64,000 bases of DNA from Acidimicrobiaceae bacterium (GCA_016722025.1 JADKGZ010000019.1:1-64000), one strand, 5' to 3'; shown: positions 20,859-28,390, counted from the stretch's first letter. Notes: generated by a model from the letters alone, not told the origin. Made by a program: numbers and translations.

Positions 20859-21406
20859 TCATGGAGTTCGCCCGAGGCACTCCCGGTCGACGAACTGATT
20901 GATCGTCTCCACTGCGAGCCCTGCGTCGGAATTGCCTTCATCGTCCTCAGTGAAGGTCCCGTCCGCCACGATGGAGGCCGTGAACTCAACGAGCAGAGCG
21001 AGTTCATCTCGCAGATCGGGAACTACATAGGGCTCGATGGCGCTGAAGTACGCACTCGCGACAACGACCTCTTCGAGCTCATCGCGAGGCTGCGGCCGAG
21101 AGTTGATGACACTCACTGCCCAGCAGAACTCCTGGTAGAGGGCGTCTGGCGCAAAACCCGCTTCTGGCTGGCTCGCTGTCCCGGAGGCGTCCTGCGCACC
21201 GAAGTATGGAGCGGGCTGCTCCACCGCCTCCCGTCAAACGTGACGACGAGAATCTCGGAGTCGATCTCGTCAAGGCTCTGGGGAATCGTCGAATCCACCG
21301 AGGCTGGTTCGGCCAATGACGTTGTCGAGATAGATGAGTTGGAGCCGCAGGAACCAACTGCGAGTCCTGCTGAGACGATTGCCACCAATGTCCACCAGCG
21401 CAACAT
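20859..21406 (-). CDS. Putative lipoprotein (frameshifted)
   Basis: About 183 residues if one missing base in the C-run at 21230-21232 is restored. The N-terminus MLRWWTLVAIVSAGLAVGSC is a lipoprotein signal peptide. A Ser/Thr-rich linker follows, and after the shift the second half reads EQPAPYFGAQDASG to QFVDRECLGRTP. ATG 21406 is preferred because TAGGTT lies 6 nt upstream (leaderless pattern). It fills the unit between boundary motifs 20799 and 21450. Family not recognised. Confidence 0.55.
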
Positions 21407-21464
21407 CACGCAAACCTATCGGACCGCCCGCGCGACGCTGGCACCTACCTGCCGCTCTGCTCGC

Positions 21465-21493
21465 TGGACAACGCCGGCCACTTCGGGCACGAT
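21465..21493 (+). promoter_or_regulatory. Promoter of membrane protein gene 21540
   Basis: TGGACA (21465-21470), 17-bp spacer, CACGAT (21488-21493). Same architecture as 20814, 25851 and 28391. Here the gene starts 46 bp downstream behind a strong ribosome site, so this transcript has a leader. Confidence 0.55.
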
Positions 21494-21539
21494 GCGCTGT
21501 CAACGACAGCCAACGGGGCGCCGCCAGAACGGAGGAGTC

Positions 21540-21929
21540 ATGCTCGCTGATCATCTCGGAAGTGGCGACTACGCCATCACTCGGGCGGCGTTCGTTGCGG
21601 TGCTGATCTTGGCGGTCGTCGCCGCTGCGTCATCGATTGTCGTGGCAAAGAGTTGGGCTCGGGCGATCAGCCTTGTGATCGCGGCGATCCTGGTGTTCGC
21701 CGCCGTGCGGATGCACTATCGGTGGGAGCAGGTGACCGGCGCTGTTGACCTCATGACGGGTCCCGCTGGCGGCGAGTTCCGGCTCAGCGAGCTGGATGAT
21801 GTCGCACGAGCCGTCTTCGGCGGTGCGGTCCTATTGGTCCTCTGGGTGCTCCTGGTAATGCTGACCGCAATCGCGGTCCAAAGCCGCCGGCAGCTCGCCT
21901 CGTCTCAGCGATCCACAACCCAGTCCTGA
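21540..21929 (+). CDS. Small membrane protein with three hydrophobic segments
   Basis: 129 residues. Hydrophobic spans: FVAVLILAVVAAASSIVVA, AISLVIAAILVFAAV and VFGGAVLLVLWVLLVMLTAIAV. A GGAGG ribosome site lies 4 nt before ATG 21540. It is the only gene of the unit between boundary motifs 21450 and 21973. No family recognised. Confidence 0.65.
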   Translation: MLADHLGSGDYAITRAAFVAVLILAVVAAASSIVVAKSWARAISLVIAAILVFAAVRMHYRWEQVTGAVDLMTGPAGGEFRLSELDDVARAVFGGAVLLVLWVLLVMLTAIAVQSRRQLASSQRSTTQS

Positions 21930-22008
21930 GCGTGCTCTCACCGGTCGCCTGCCGCTGACCACGCGCCCTAACTGCCGATAGGCGTGAGCCGTCGGCCGCG
22001 CAGCGACC

Positions 22009-22014
22009 TACTCT
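22009..22014 (+). promoter_or_regulatory. -10 box of duplicated gene, copy 1 (leaderless)
   Basis: TACTCT followed by six bases and GTG 22021. The -35 is weak. The same arrangement occurs at 23282-23287 in copy 2. Confidence 0.5.
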
Positions 22015-22020
22015 CGCGTT

Positions 22021-22597
22021 GTGGACAAGGAAGACGCCGCGGAACTCATGGACGCTCAGGAGCAGATCTCAGCCGGCAGCCTGGCGTCCCGCGTCGAGGT
22101 CGTGCGCACGTTGCTCGAGGCGCACCAGGATGCGGCGGCGTTCGGCGTGATCTCGATTCCGGAACTCGGTGCCGCGTGGTGCCGCTACACGCAGTGGTAC
22201 GCCGGCTGGGTGGCAAGTCATCCCGATGTCGAAGGCGGTCCGTCGGACGATGTAGTCGATGCGCACGTCGACTCGTGGGCAGGCACGCTGATCTTCTCGA
22301 TCCCGGAGCCAGGAGTACCTCCGGGATCTGCTGTTGCACCTCGTCGAGGCCGCCCCTGACGATGTGCTGCCGAGTGTGGCCGCTCGATTCGTCGAGGACT
22401 ACGTGTGGGATGGGGAGGAGTGCCTCGCGTGGGTGGAGCAGCAGTGCGCTGCCAGCGAGCGGTTCCGACGCACCCTGACGCATGCCTGGTTGTGGTCCGA
22501 CATGTCGGAGTCCTCGTTCGACAGATTGGAAGCGGCAGCCCGCGTTCCGCTCGCCAATCCGAACAGACACCGCAGCGACAACGATCCGAACGAATGA
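22021..22597 (+). CDS. DUF6869-like protein, copy 1 (frameshifted)
   Basis: An extra G at 22305-22306 breaks this copy after SWAGTLIFSIP; copy 2 lacks it and continues SQEYLRDLLLHLVEAAPDDVLPSVAARFVEDYVWDGEE. The C-terminal part of copy 1 (ERFRRTLTHAWLWSDMSESSFDRLEAAARVP) is intact in the other frame. Combining copies gives a protein of about 192 residues, soluble, helical, with conserved Trp/Glu positions. It resembles the DUF6869 group, which I offer tentatively. Function unknown. Confidence 0.6.
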
Positions 22598-22629
22598 GCG
22601 CAGATCTGCCGCTCTGGGCGGGGGCGCCG

Positions 22630-22968
22630 TCAAAGCGAACGAAGCCGTAATCCCCGGATCGAGTCGAAGTGCTTGCGGTTTCTCGTGACCAGACCGAGAT
22701 CGTGTTCAATCGCGGTCGCGGCGACGAGGGCGTCGGGAAGTCGGACTCGAACTCTCGCGATCCGACCAGGCGCTCGGCCACGGCCCGGTCGACGCCAAGT
22801 TCTCTGAAGGGCGAGCAGTTGAATGGAGAGGTTCGTTGCGGTGTTGCCGGCGAAGAGTTCTGCGCGGGTAACCACCGAGTAGTGGAGCCGGTGGCGACCG
22901 GGTACGAGAGCTGTTGCTCCTCGGAGGTGGTCGATGAAGATGTCGGTGTCGACGAGGAGATCAGCCAC
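22630..22968 (-). CDS. vapC: VapC-type PIN toxin, copy 1 (altered by small indels)
   Basis: PIN-domain ribonuclease: DLLVDTDIFIDHL, RAELFAG, LPDALVAATA and LVTRNRKHFDSI give the acidic active-site residues. The middle (LLALQRTWRRPGRGRAPGRIARVRV) differs from copy 2 (LLAPFRELGVDRAVAERAGRIAREFGV) through several 1-2 bp deletions between 22740 and 22815 that together stay in frame. The changed stretch forms helices in VapC, so this copy is either damaged or misread. It starts with GTG overlapping vapB by 8 bp. Confidence 0.7.
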   Translation of the reverse strand: MADLLVDTDIFIDHLRGATALVPGRHRLHYSVVTRAELFAGNTATNLSIQLLALQRTWRRPGRGRAPGRIARVRVRLPDALVAATAIEHDLGLVTRNRKHFDSIRGLRLRSL

Positions 22969-23176
22969 GCTGCCACTCGTCGCGCGAGGGCGTGGTCGCG
23001 GCCGGTGAGGCGCCAAGGTGGCCGTGAGCGGTGGTGGCGTCGGCGTCGTCGGTCAAGTAGTCGTCGAGAGCCCGGCGGATGATCACGGCCATTGGAACGC
23101 CTTCGGAGTCGGCCAATTGGTCGACCTTCCTGCGCTGCTCGTCGGTGAGGTAGACCTGCGTCCGTGTTGCTGACAT
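22961..23176 (-). CDS. vapB: Ribbon-helix-helix antitoxin VapB, copy 1
   Basis: 71 residues. The N-terminal RHH fold reads TQVYLTDEQRRKVDQLADSEGVPMAVIIRRALDDYL; the acidic/Ala-rich tail should bind VapC. Near the C-terminus it has AHGHLGAS where copy 2 has ALTATFGAS, produced by two compensating small deletions. Its stop overlaps the vapC start, so the pair is translationally coupled and probably autoregulated. Confidence 0.82.
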   Translation of the reverse strand: MSATRTQVYLTDEQRRKVDQLADSEGVPMAVIIRRALDDYLTDDADATTAHGHLGASPAATTPSRDEWQRG

Positions 23177-23182
23177 ACAGCA

Positions 23183-23211
23183 AGTCTATACAGCATGTCC
23201 GTTGCCGGCAA
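23183..23211 (-). promoter_or_regulatory. vapBC promoter, copy 1 (leaderless)
   Basis: On the minus strand: TTGCCG (23206-23211), 17-bp spacer, TAGACT (23183-23188), then TGCTGT and the ATG of vapB. A direct repeat TGCTGTAT flanks the -10 and could be the VapB operator. Confidence 0.6.
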
Positions 23212-23281
23212 GAGCTCACGGGGATACCGTCGCGTGAGCCAGATCTGCCGATAGGCGTGAGCCGTCGGCCGCGCAGCGACC

Positions 23282-23287
23282 TACTCT
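23282..23287 (+). promoter_or_regulatory. -10 box of duplicated gene, copy 2 (leaderless)
   Basis: TACTCT, six bases, then GTG 23294, identical to the upstream copy. Confidence 0.5.
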
Positions 23288-23293
23288 CGCGTT

Positions 23294-23870
23294 GTGGACA
23301 AGGAAGACGCCGCGGAACTCATGGACGCTCAGGAGCAGATCTCAGCCGGCAGCCTGGCGTCCCGCGTCGAGGTCGTGCGCACGTTGCTCGAGGCGCACCA
23401 GGATGCGGCGGCGTTCGGCGTGATCTCGATTCCGGAACTCGGTGCCGCGTGGTGCCGCTACACGCAGTGGTACGCCGGCTGGGTGGCAAGTCATCCCGAT
23501 GTCGAAGGCGGTCCGTCGGACGATGTAGTCGATGCGCACGTCGACTCGTGGGCAGGCACGCTGATCTTCTCGATCCCGAGCCAGGAGTACCTCCGGGATC
23601 TGCTGTTGCACCTCGTCGAGGCCGCCCCTGACGATGTGCTGCCGAGTGTGGCCGCTCGATTCGTCGAGGACTACGTGTGGGATGGGGAGGAGTGCCTCGC
23701 GTGGGTGGAGCAGCAGTGCGCTGCCAGCGAGCGGTTCCGACGCACCCCTGACGCATGCCTGGTTGTGGTCCGACATGTCGGAGTCCTCGTTCGCCAGATT
23801 GGAAGCGGCAGCCCGCGTTCCGCTCGCCAATCCGAACAGACACCGCAGCGACAACGATCCGAACGAATGA
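23294..23870 (+). CDS. DUF6869-like protein, copy 2 (frameshifted near 3' end)
   Basis: The first 150 codons are intact (MDKEDAAELMDAQEQIS to QQCAASERFRRT). An extra C in the run at 23745-23748 then shifts the frame; the original C-terminus (THAWLWSDMSESSFARLEAAARVP) continues in the next frame and stops at 23870. The defect lies at a different position from that of copy 1, so neither copy is intact as read. Confidence 0.6.
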
Positions 23871-23901
23871 GCGCAGATCTGCCGCTCTGGGCGGGGCGCC
23901 G

Positions 23902-24246
23902 TCAAAGCGAACGAAGCCGTAATCCCCGGATCGAGTCGAAGTGCTTGCGGTTTCTCGTGACCAGACCGAGATCGTGTTCAATCGCGGTCGCGGCGACGAG
24001 GGCGTCGGGAAGTCGGACTCCGAACTCTCGCGCGATCCGACCGGCGCGCTCGGCCACGGCCCGGTCGACGCCAAGTTCTCTGAAGGGCGCGAGCAGTTGA
24101 ATGGAGAGGTTCGTTGCGGTGTTGCCGGCGAAGAGTTCTGCGCGGGTAACCACCGAGTAGTGGAGCCGGTGGCGACCGGGTACGAGAGCTGTTGCTCCTC
24201 GGAGGTGGTCGATGAAGATGTCGGTGTCGACGAGGAGATCAGCCAC
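23902..24246 (-). CDS. vapC: VapC-type PIN toxin, copy 2
   Basis: 114 residues from GTG 24246. All PIN motifs are present: VDTDIFIDHL (first Asp), AELFAG (Glu), RLPDALVAATA (Asp) and TRNRKHFDSI (last Asp). It is a predicted Mg2+-dependent RNase whose activity is blocked by VapB. The start overlaps the vapB stop by 8 bp. This is the intact member of the two copies. Confidence 0.88.
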   Translation of the reverse strand: MADLLVDTDIFIDHLRGATALVPGRHRLHYSVVTRAELFAGNTATNLSIQLLAPFRELGVDRAVAERAGRIAREFGVRLPDALVAATAIEHDLGLVTRNRKHFDSIRGLRLRSL

Positions 24247-24457
24247 GCTGCCACTCGTCGCGCGAGGGCGTGGTCGCGGCCGGTGAGGCGCCAAACGTGG
24301 CCGTGAGAGCGGTGGTGGCGTCGGCGTCGTCGGTCAAGTAGTCGTCGAGAGCCCGGCGAATGATCACGGCCATTGGAACGCCTTCGGAGTCGGCCAATTG
24401 GTCGACCTTCCTGCGCTGCTCGTCGGTGAGGTAGACCTGCGTCCGTGTTGCTGACAT
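24239..24457 (-). CDS. vapB: Ribbon-helix-helix antitoxin VapB, copy 2
   Basis: 72 residues. RHH DNA-binding N-terminus and a C-terminal toxin-binding tail (ALTATFGASPAATTPSRDEWQRG). It forms an operon with the following vapC. Such cassettes are often stabilising genes in mobile arrays. Confidence 0.85.
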   Translation of the reverse strand: MSATRTQVYLTDEQRRKVDQLADSEGVPMAVIIRRALDDYLTDDADATTALTATFGASPAATTPSRDEWQRG

Positions 24458-24463
24458 ACAGCA

Positions 24464-24492
24464 AGTCTATACAGCATGTCCGTTGCCGGCAA
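24464..24492 (-). promoter_or_regulatory. vapBC promoter, copy 2 (leaderless)
   Basis: TTGCCG (24487-24492), 17 bp, TAGACT (24464-24469), six bases, ATG 24457. Same as copy 1. Confidence 0.6.
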
Positions 24493-24526
24493 GAGCTCAC
24501 GGGGATACCGTCGCGTGAGCCAGATC

Positions 24527-24829
24527 TGCCGTTCGGCGCTACCAGAACGTTCGCGTTCCACTGGCTGTCGGGCAGTCGACACGGCGCAACGCGTCCGCGG
24601 ACGCGCGGCCAACGTACGTAAGAACCGAGCGCCTGGACCCGTCGCACTCGAGTGAATCGGACCAACGTCCGCTTCTCGATCGCGCTCGCGCGATCAGCCC
24701 AATCAAGGCCTGTTACAGAGTTGCCGACGAGAACGACCCACGCGTCCGCGGACGCGTGATGACGTAGCGCGGGCTACCGCTCGATGCGGTGGGACGTCTC
24801 AGCGAGCGCATCGCTTTACGATTCGAAGT
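24527..24829. other. Non-coding stretch with two large palindromes
   Basis: No convincing gene. It contains the 16-bp palindrome CGCGTCCGCGGACGCG at 24590-24605 and an 18-bp version ACGCGTCCGCGGACGCGT at 24740-24757, 150 bp apart. Near the end is TACGAT (24817-24822), 7 nt before the GTG of the next gene, a probable leaderless -10 box. Confidence 0.6.
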
Positions 24830-25627
24830 GTGGACCAGTTAGCCAGGTGGACCTACTTCGATGGGAACGCGCTCACCCGGCTGTGGGATTGGTACACCGA
24901 GGTCCATCCCGACGGGCAGACGGGCGACCCTCGAGAGGCTTCACCCTTCGCGCGCGCAGTCATGTCGGACTTCGTGCTCGATGAGATTCTCACGCACCCG
25001 ATCAGCGATGCATACAAGAAGCATCTCCTGCTCCTGACGATCTTCCCCGATGTTCCCGTTCTCGTGCCGCTGGATTCGGCAGATCTCGCGGCTGCACAGA
25101 TCCACCGGGACGTGTTGCTACGTCCGGCTGACTTCCTTAGCGGCTCGGTAGGGACGCGACTTCTTGCCCTGGCGGGCCAGCCCGACGCGTTGCGAGGGCT
25201 GGCAACCGACATCGCGAACAAGCAGAGTCGAATCGATGCCGACGCGGCGCGAGGAAGCCAGTACGTCCCGAAGCAACTGCGCGTGCCGTTCGATGAGGCG
25301 GTCGCAGTTGCCATTGCAGTGAGGCGCCTCGATCCGACGAGCTCGGCGCGTGACTTCTTCGACCTGTGTATGTCGCTCTACTCATTCGAGGCGACACGGT
25401 TCATCGATAGGCCAGCGAACGAACGGAAGGGCGCGAGTCGGCTCCTCAACCAACAGATCGACTACTACCACCTGACCTACCTGCCGTTTGTCGACGAGTT
25501 CGTCACTGACGACACGGTGCTCGCCCGAACAGCGGCCGACCTTGTTCGCATCTTCGGCCTCTCGACTGACGTCCACACCACAACGAGTTACCTGAGCGCG
25601 TGGATGCGCGAACAGCTACTCACCTGA
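24830..25627 (+). CDS. PIN-like domain protein, unknown target
   Basis: 265 residues from GTG 24830. The start WTYFDGNALTRLWDW has the first acidic residue of a PIN-like fold, SDFVLDEIL a second, and the end DYYHLTYLPFVDEFVTDDTVLART resembles the closing D-x2-HL...D-x-fvTdD segment of PIN-like nucleases. The middle is helical with no known domain. No antitoxin gene is adjacent, unlike vapBC. It could be a solitary nuclease, perhaps defensive. Function uncertain. Confidence 0.65.
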   Translation: MDQLARWTYFDGNALTRLWDWYTEVHPDGQTGDPREASPFARAVMSDFVLDEILTHPISDAYKKHLLLLTIFPDVPVLVPLDSADLAAAQIHRDVLLRPADFLSGSVGTRLLALAGQPDALRGLATDIANKQSRIDADAARGSQYVPKQLRVPFDEAVAVAIAVRRLDPTSSARDFFDLCMSLYSFEATRFIDRPANERKGASRLLNQQIDYYHLTYLPFVDEFVTDDTVLARTAADLVRIFGLSTDVHTTTSYLSAWMREQLLT

Positions 25628-25850
25628 TGACTGAGGCGAGTCAGATGGAACTCGTGCTGGTTGTGGCACCCGCCTGCGGCAGTTGCCGGTCGAAGTTGTC
25701 CACGCCGGGCACGAGGCAAAGGGTTCGGACGGGAAGGCCTGGTTCAACTCCGCGATTAGTACCTCGCGAACCGAGCCTGATCCCCGGCAGCCGACCTCAG
25801 AACGACACTTCGTCGGCTCTCCGCCCGCGCACATCTGCCGGAGTGTGCGC
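25628..25850. other. Non-coding remnant of a unit
   Basis: No start codon and frame combination looks like a real gene. The boundary motif is at 25836. A short open stretch on the plus strand (25683-25868) has no recognisable content. Confidence 0.4.
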
Positions 25851-25879
25851 TGGACACGGCCGCCTTGATCGGGCAAAGT
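25851..25879 (+). promoter_or_regulatory. Leaderless promoter of lipoprotein gene 25886
   Basis: TGGACA (25851-25856), 17-bp spacer, CAAAGT (25874-25879), then gctcgg and GTG. The last 17 bases match those of the 17946 promoter almost exactly. It lies 11 bp after a boundary motif. Confidence 0.7.
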
Positions 25880-25885
25880 GCTCGG

Positions 25886-26829
25886 GTGCGTCCGGGCGGA
25901 GTGGTAGCGGCGGTCGGTGCTTGCCTGGTTGTCACCGTGGGCTGCTCCGGCGCGGCTATGGACGGATCCGGCGCAGGGGCGATCCGGCGGTACGTGAGTG
26001 CTCTCCAGCTCGGCGACTTCGGTGCGGCAATGGCCGAGCGGTGCGCCTCAGCCCAGGTCCCATCGACGGACAAGAACCCAAGGAGTCGTTCCTCGCGCAG
26101 GTCCGCCAGGTGAAGGCCGCAGCAGGTGGGGAGCTGAGGGTGTACGACATCATCGAGGTCCACCCGGTTCGTCTTGGCAATGCGCAAGGCGTGCCGTACG
26201 AGCATGAGTTCCGTGCTCGCTTGGCTACAGCCACCGGGCCATCCGACGCGCTTCATATCGGCACCGTCACCGAGAACGGCGCGCCCAAGATGTGCGGTTG
26301 GTCGGTCGAGGAGTCCTTCGATGTCCGCGACCAACTCGCAAACGAAACCATCGCCGGGAGCAATGTTCACGTAGACGACGTTCGGTCCGTCGTCGAGCAA
26401 GTGGCGACGGGGGTCGGTGGCGACATCCAGGACAGCAGCGCTATGACACGGCGGAGCGACTTCGCTGGTATCGAGGGCTGGTCGTCTGGATGGAGGACGG
26501 GCAGCTACGGCGGTGGGCGGATCACGGTCATCAGGTACGACAACGCCGAGGCATCTCTCAGCCACGCAAAAGCGATCATTGACCACTTCGCGCCCGACGC
26601 GACGACGACGTTCACAATGTCCGAGTTGCCCGATGCTCAGGCTCTTCGGTACTCCGGCCTCGCATGGACCGGGGTCCAGACGGCGGACCTTGCAGGCCAG
26701 ATCGATGTCGCCGTTGCGGTGTACGACGACGTGGTCGTGTGGATGACCGCCAGCGGGCGCGATCCCGAAGAGAATCACTCGAAGCTGAACGTCATCGCCG
26801 AAACCGTTCACTCGATCGTTGGTCAATGA
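25886..26829 (+). CDS. Putative lipoprotein, 315 residues (frameshifted)
   Basis: From GTG 25886: VRPGGVVAAVGACLVVTVGC is a lipoprotein signal peptide. RRYVSALQLGDFGAAMAERCAS follows, and after a missing base in the C-run near 26059-26061 the frame continues IDGQEPKESFLAQVRQVKAAAG to the stop at 26829. The C-terminal 150 residues (GYGGGRITVIRYDNAEASLSHAKAIIDHF...SIVGQ) look like a compact secreted domain. Family not recognised. It is the only gene of its unit. Confidence 0.6.
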
Positions 26830-26867
26830 GCCAACGGCACTCGACGAAGATGGACTGTCGTCAATAG

Positions 26868-26900
26868 CTGCCGAAGTGGGCGGTTCAGCTGAACCGCTTG
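26868..26900 (+). repeat. 33-bp repeat with 18-bp palindrome, copy 1
   Basis: CTGCCGAAGTGGGCGG continues into the palindrome GCGGTTCAGCTGAACCGC (26880-26897). It differs from 28311-28343 at one base. A second boundary motif follows 15 bp later (26915). It may be a recombination site or a terminator-like hairpin. Confidence 0.7.
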
Positions 26901-26995
26901 CGGTGGCGCAGATCTGCCGATAGGTCTGGGGCGGGCGCATCGGCGTTCAGATTGGAAGGCGACCTGCCGATCATTCTGTGGGGTAGGGGGTCACC

Positions 26996-27277
26996 ATGAG
27001 GTTGCGCGCTCTGGGAATGGCAATGATGATGTTCGGGATCGCCGGGGCCTTGGCGTCGTGGGGCGTCTGGTTTTTGAAGTACCGATACTTCCGCTCGGCG
27101 GCTGAGGTCGCGGTCAACGCCGCTTGCACGGAGCACTGTCATCTCGATGGGCCTTTCATCACCGCAGCCGTGATCAGCGGCGGAGTCGCGGTGATGGGGG
27201 TCGTTGTCGCCGTCAGCCAACTAGTTGCCGGCGGGCGTCACAGTGATGCGGAGGTCCGACGGATTGAAGGCGTGTGA
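26996..27277 (+). CDS. Small membrane protein with two transmembrane helices
   Basis: 93 residues: MAMMMFGIAGALASWGVWFL and ITAAVISGGVAVMGVVVAVSQLV are the spans; the loop between them has two cysteines (ACTEHCHLD). A purine-rich AGGGGG ribosome site precedes ATG 26996. Only gene in the unit 26915-27312. Family not recognised. Confidence 0.65.
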   Translation: MRLRALGMAMMMFGIAGALASWGVWFLKYRYFRSAAEVAVNAACTEHCHLDGPFITAAVISGGVAVMGVVVAVSQLVAGGRHSDAEVRRIEGV

Positions 27278-27483
27278 CCGTGGATCGCCGGGCCCCGCGC
27301 CGAGCGCAGATCTGCCGATCTGCTTGGTTCAGTCCCACCTGCGGAATGAGAACGAGCGCGGTCGGTCCACCAGGGAGCCGGGACGGCACGGGGCTACGTC
27401 AGGGGCAAGCGTGCTGAACTGCAGGATCGTCACGCACAGTGCGGCCTTGGCGCTGGGAGGCAGTCGGGCCGCCCGGACTTGGA

Positions 27484-28197
27484 TCAGGTCGATGACAGCT
27501 CTCCGAACTTGATCATGTTTCCGTCGTCGTCCAGCACGGCGAACTCACGGAGGCCCCATGGCTGCTCGATGAGCGGGCCGTTCGGGTGGACCACACCCGA
27601 GGCGCTCATCTCTTGGTACAACTCGTTGACGCCGACCACATCGATGCGACACGAGGTGGCCTTGGGAATTTCGGCGTCGTCGGTCAGCCAGAAGTGGATC
27701 TGGACATCGCCGCGGGCCACGATTCCGTAGTCCGGATACCGCGCGACCGCTACGAACTTCATCCTCTCTGCGTAGAAGCGCAGCGTTGCCTCGATGTCGA
27801 GCGACGCGAGAACGGGTATTGCGCGCGTCAGCGCAGCCGACGTCGGATCAATTGCCACTTCGGGTACCTCCGTAGGATCAAGGGTGCGAGCGATGTGATC
27901 GAGTAGTCGGCGGCGATCAATGACCTCGGCCTCGAGTTCCTTGCGCCACACATCGATCTGATGCGCGGCAGGCGCGCGAAGAAACGCCGCGATCTCTGCG
28001 AGTGGCACGCCCGCCCGCCGGAGTTGGCCGATCCGTCGAGCAGCCGGAATCTGCGACGGCGAGTAGTACCGGTATCCCGAGCCGGGATCGACCAAAGCCG
28101 GCTCGAGCAGCCCCTGCGCCTGGTAGAGCCGGAGTGCCTTCGGCGACAGCCAGGTGAGATTGGCGAACTGTCCGATGGGTACAAGCGTCTCCTCCAC
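27484..28197 (-). CDS. MerR-family regulator fused to a glyoxalase/VOC domain
   Basis: 237 residues. The N-terminal MerR HTH reads IGQFANLTWLSPKALRLYQAQGLLEPALVDPGSGYRYYS (about residues 8-48), followed by the dimer helix (to about 105). The C-terminal 120 residues form a VOC domain (VLASLDIEATLRFYAERMKF ... LREFAVLDDDGNMIKFGE), as in bleomycin-resistance and glyoxalase proteins, here probably the ligand sensor. The start is GTG 28197, six bases behind a -10 box inside a classic MerR operator, so it should control its own gene. Confidence 0.85.
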   Translation of the reverse strand: MEETLVPIGQFANLTWLSPKALRLYQAQGLLEPALVDPGSGYRYYSPSQIPAARRIGQLRRAGVPLAEIAAFLRAPAAHQIDVWRKELEAEVIDRRRLLDHIARTLDPTEVPEVAIDPTSAALTRAIPVLASLDIEATLRFYAERMKFVAVARYPDYGIVARGDVQIHFWLTDDAEIPKATSCRIDVVGVNELYQEMSASGVVHPNGPLIEQPWGLREFAVLDDDGNMIKFGELSST

Positions 28198-28203
28198 AGG
28201 ATG

Positions 28204-28234
28204 ATCTTGGGGCCTGACCCAGGGGTCAAGTCAA
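28204..28234 (-). promoter_or_regulatory. MerR-type promoter/operator (19-bp spacer)
   Basis: On the minus strand: TTGACT (28229-28234), a 19-bp spacer containing the perfect dyad TGACCC-CT-GGGTCA, and CAAGAT (28204-28209), then CATCCT and the GTG start. The overlong 19-bp spacer with a central dyad is the hallmark of promoters activated by MerR proteins through DNA untwisting. Confidence 0.75.
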
Positions 28235-28310
28235 GAACTCGATTTCGCGCCCGAGGCACGCCACCGGTGTTCCGGTTGGGGCGAGCTCACAGGTGGTCGA
28301 CCCGCCCAGG

Positions 28311-28343
28311 CTGCCGATGTGGGCGGTTCAGCTGAACCGCTTG
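28311..28343 (+). repeat. 33-bp repeat with 18-bp palindrome, copy 2
   Basis: One mismatch to 26868-26900; palindrome at 28323-28340. The two copies flank the membrane-protein unit and the MerR-VOC unit, so those two could have moved as a block. Confidence 0.7.
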
Positions 28344-28390
28344 GTCAGGTGCCGCGGTAGCGCAGAGCTGCCTGGTCGATGATCTTGCGC

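Larger units (their letters stand above)
21973..24526. repeat. Tandem duplication of a two-unit block (about 1.28 kb x 2)
   Basis: Copy 1 is 21973-23245 and copy 2 is 23246-24526, nearly identical apart from small indels (net 8 bp) and very few substitutions. Each holds a 192-residue protein gene and a vapBC pair, with a boundary motif at each junction (21973, 22607, 23246, 23880, 24527). The duplication edges coincide with boundary motifs, as expected from recombination between them. Confidence 0.9.

Noticed and set aside
25683..25868. Small gene before the lipoprotein unit
   Set aside because: The frame crosses a boundary motif and the promoter of the next gene and has no ribosome site or recognisable content.
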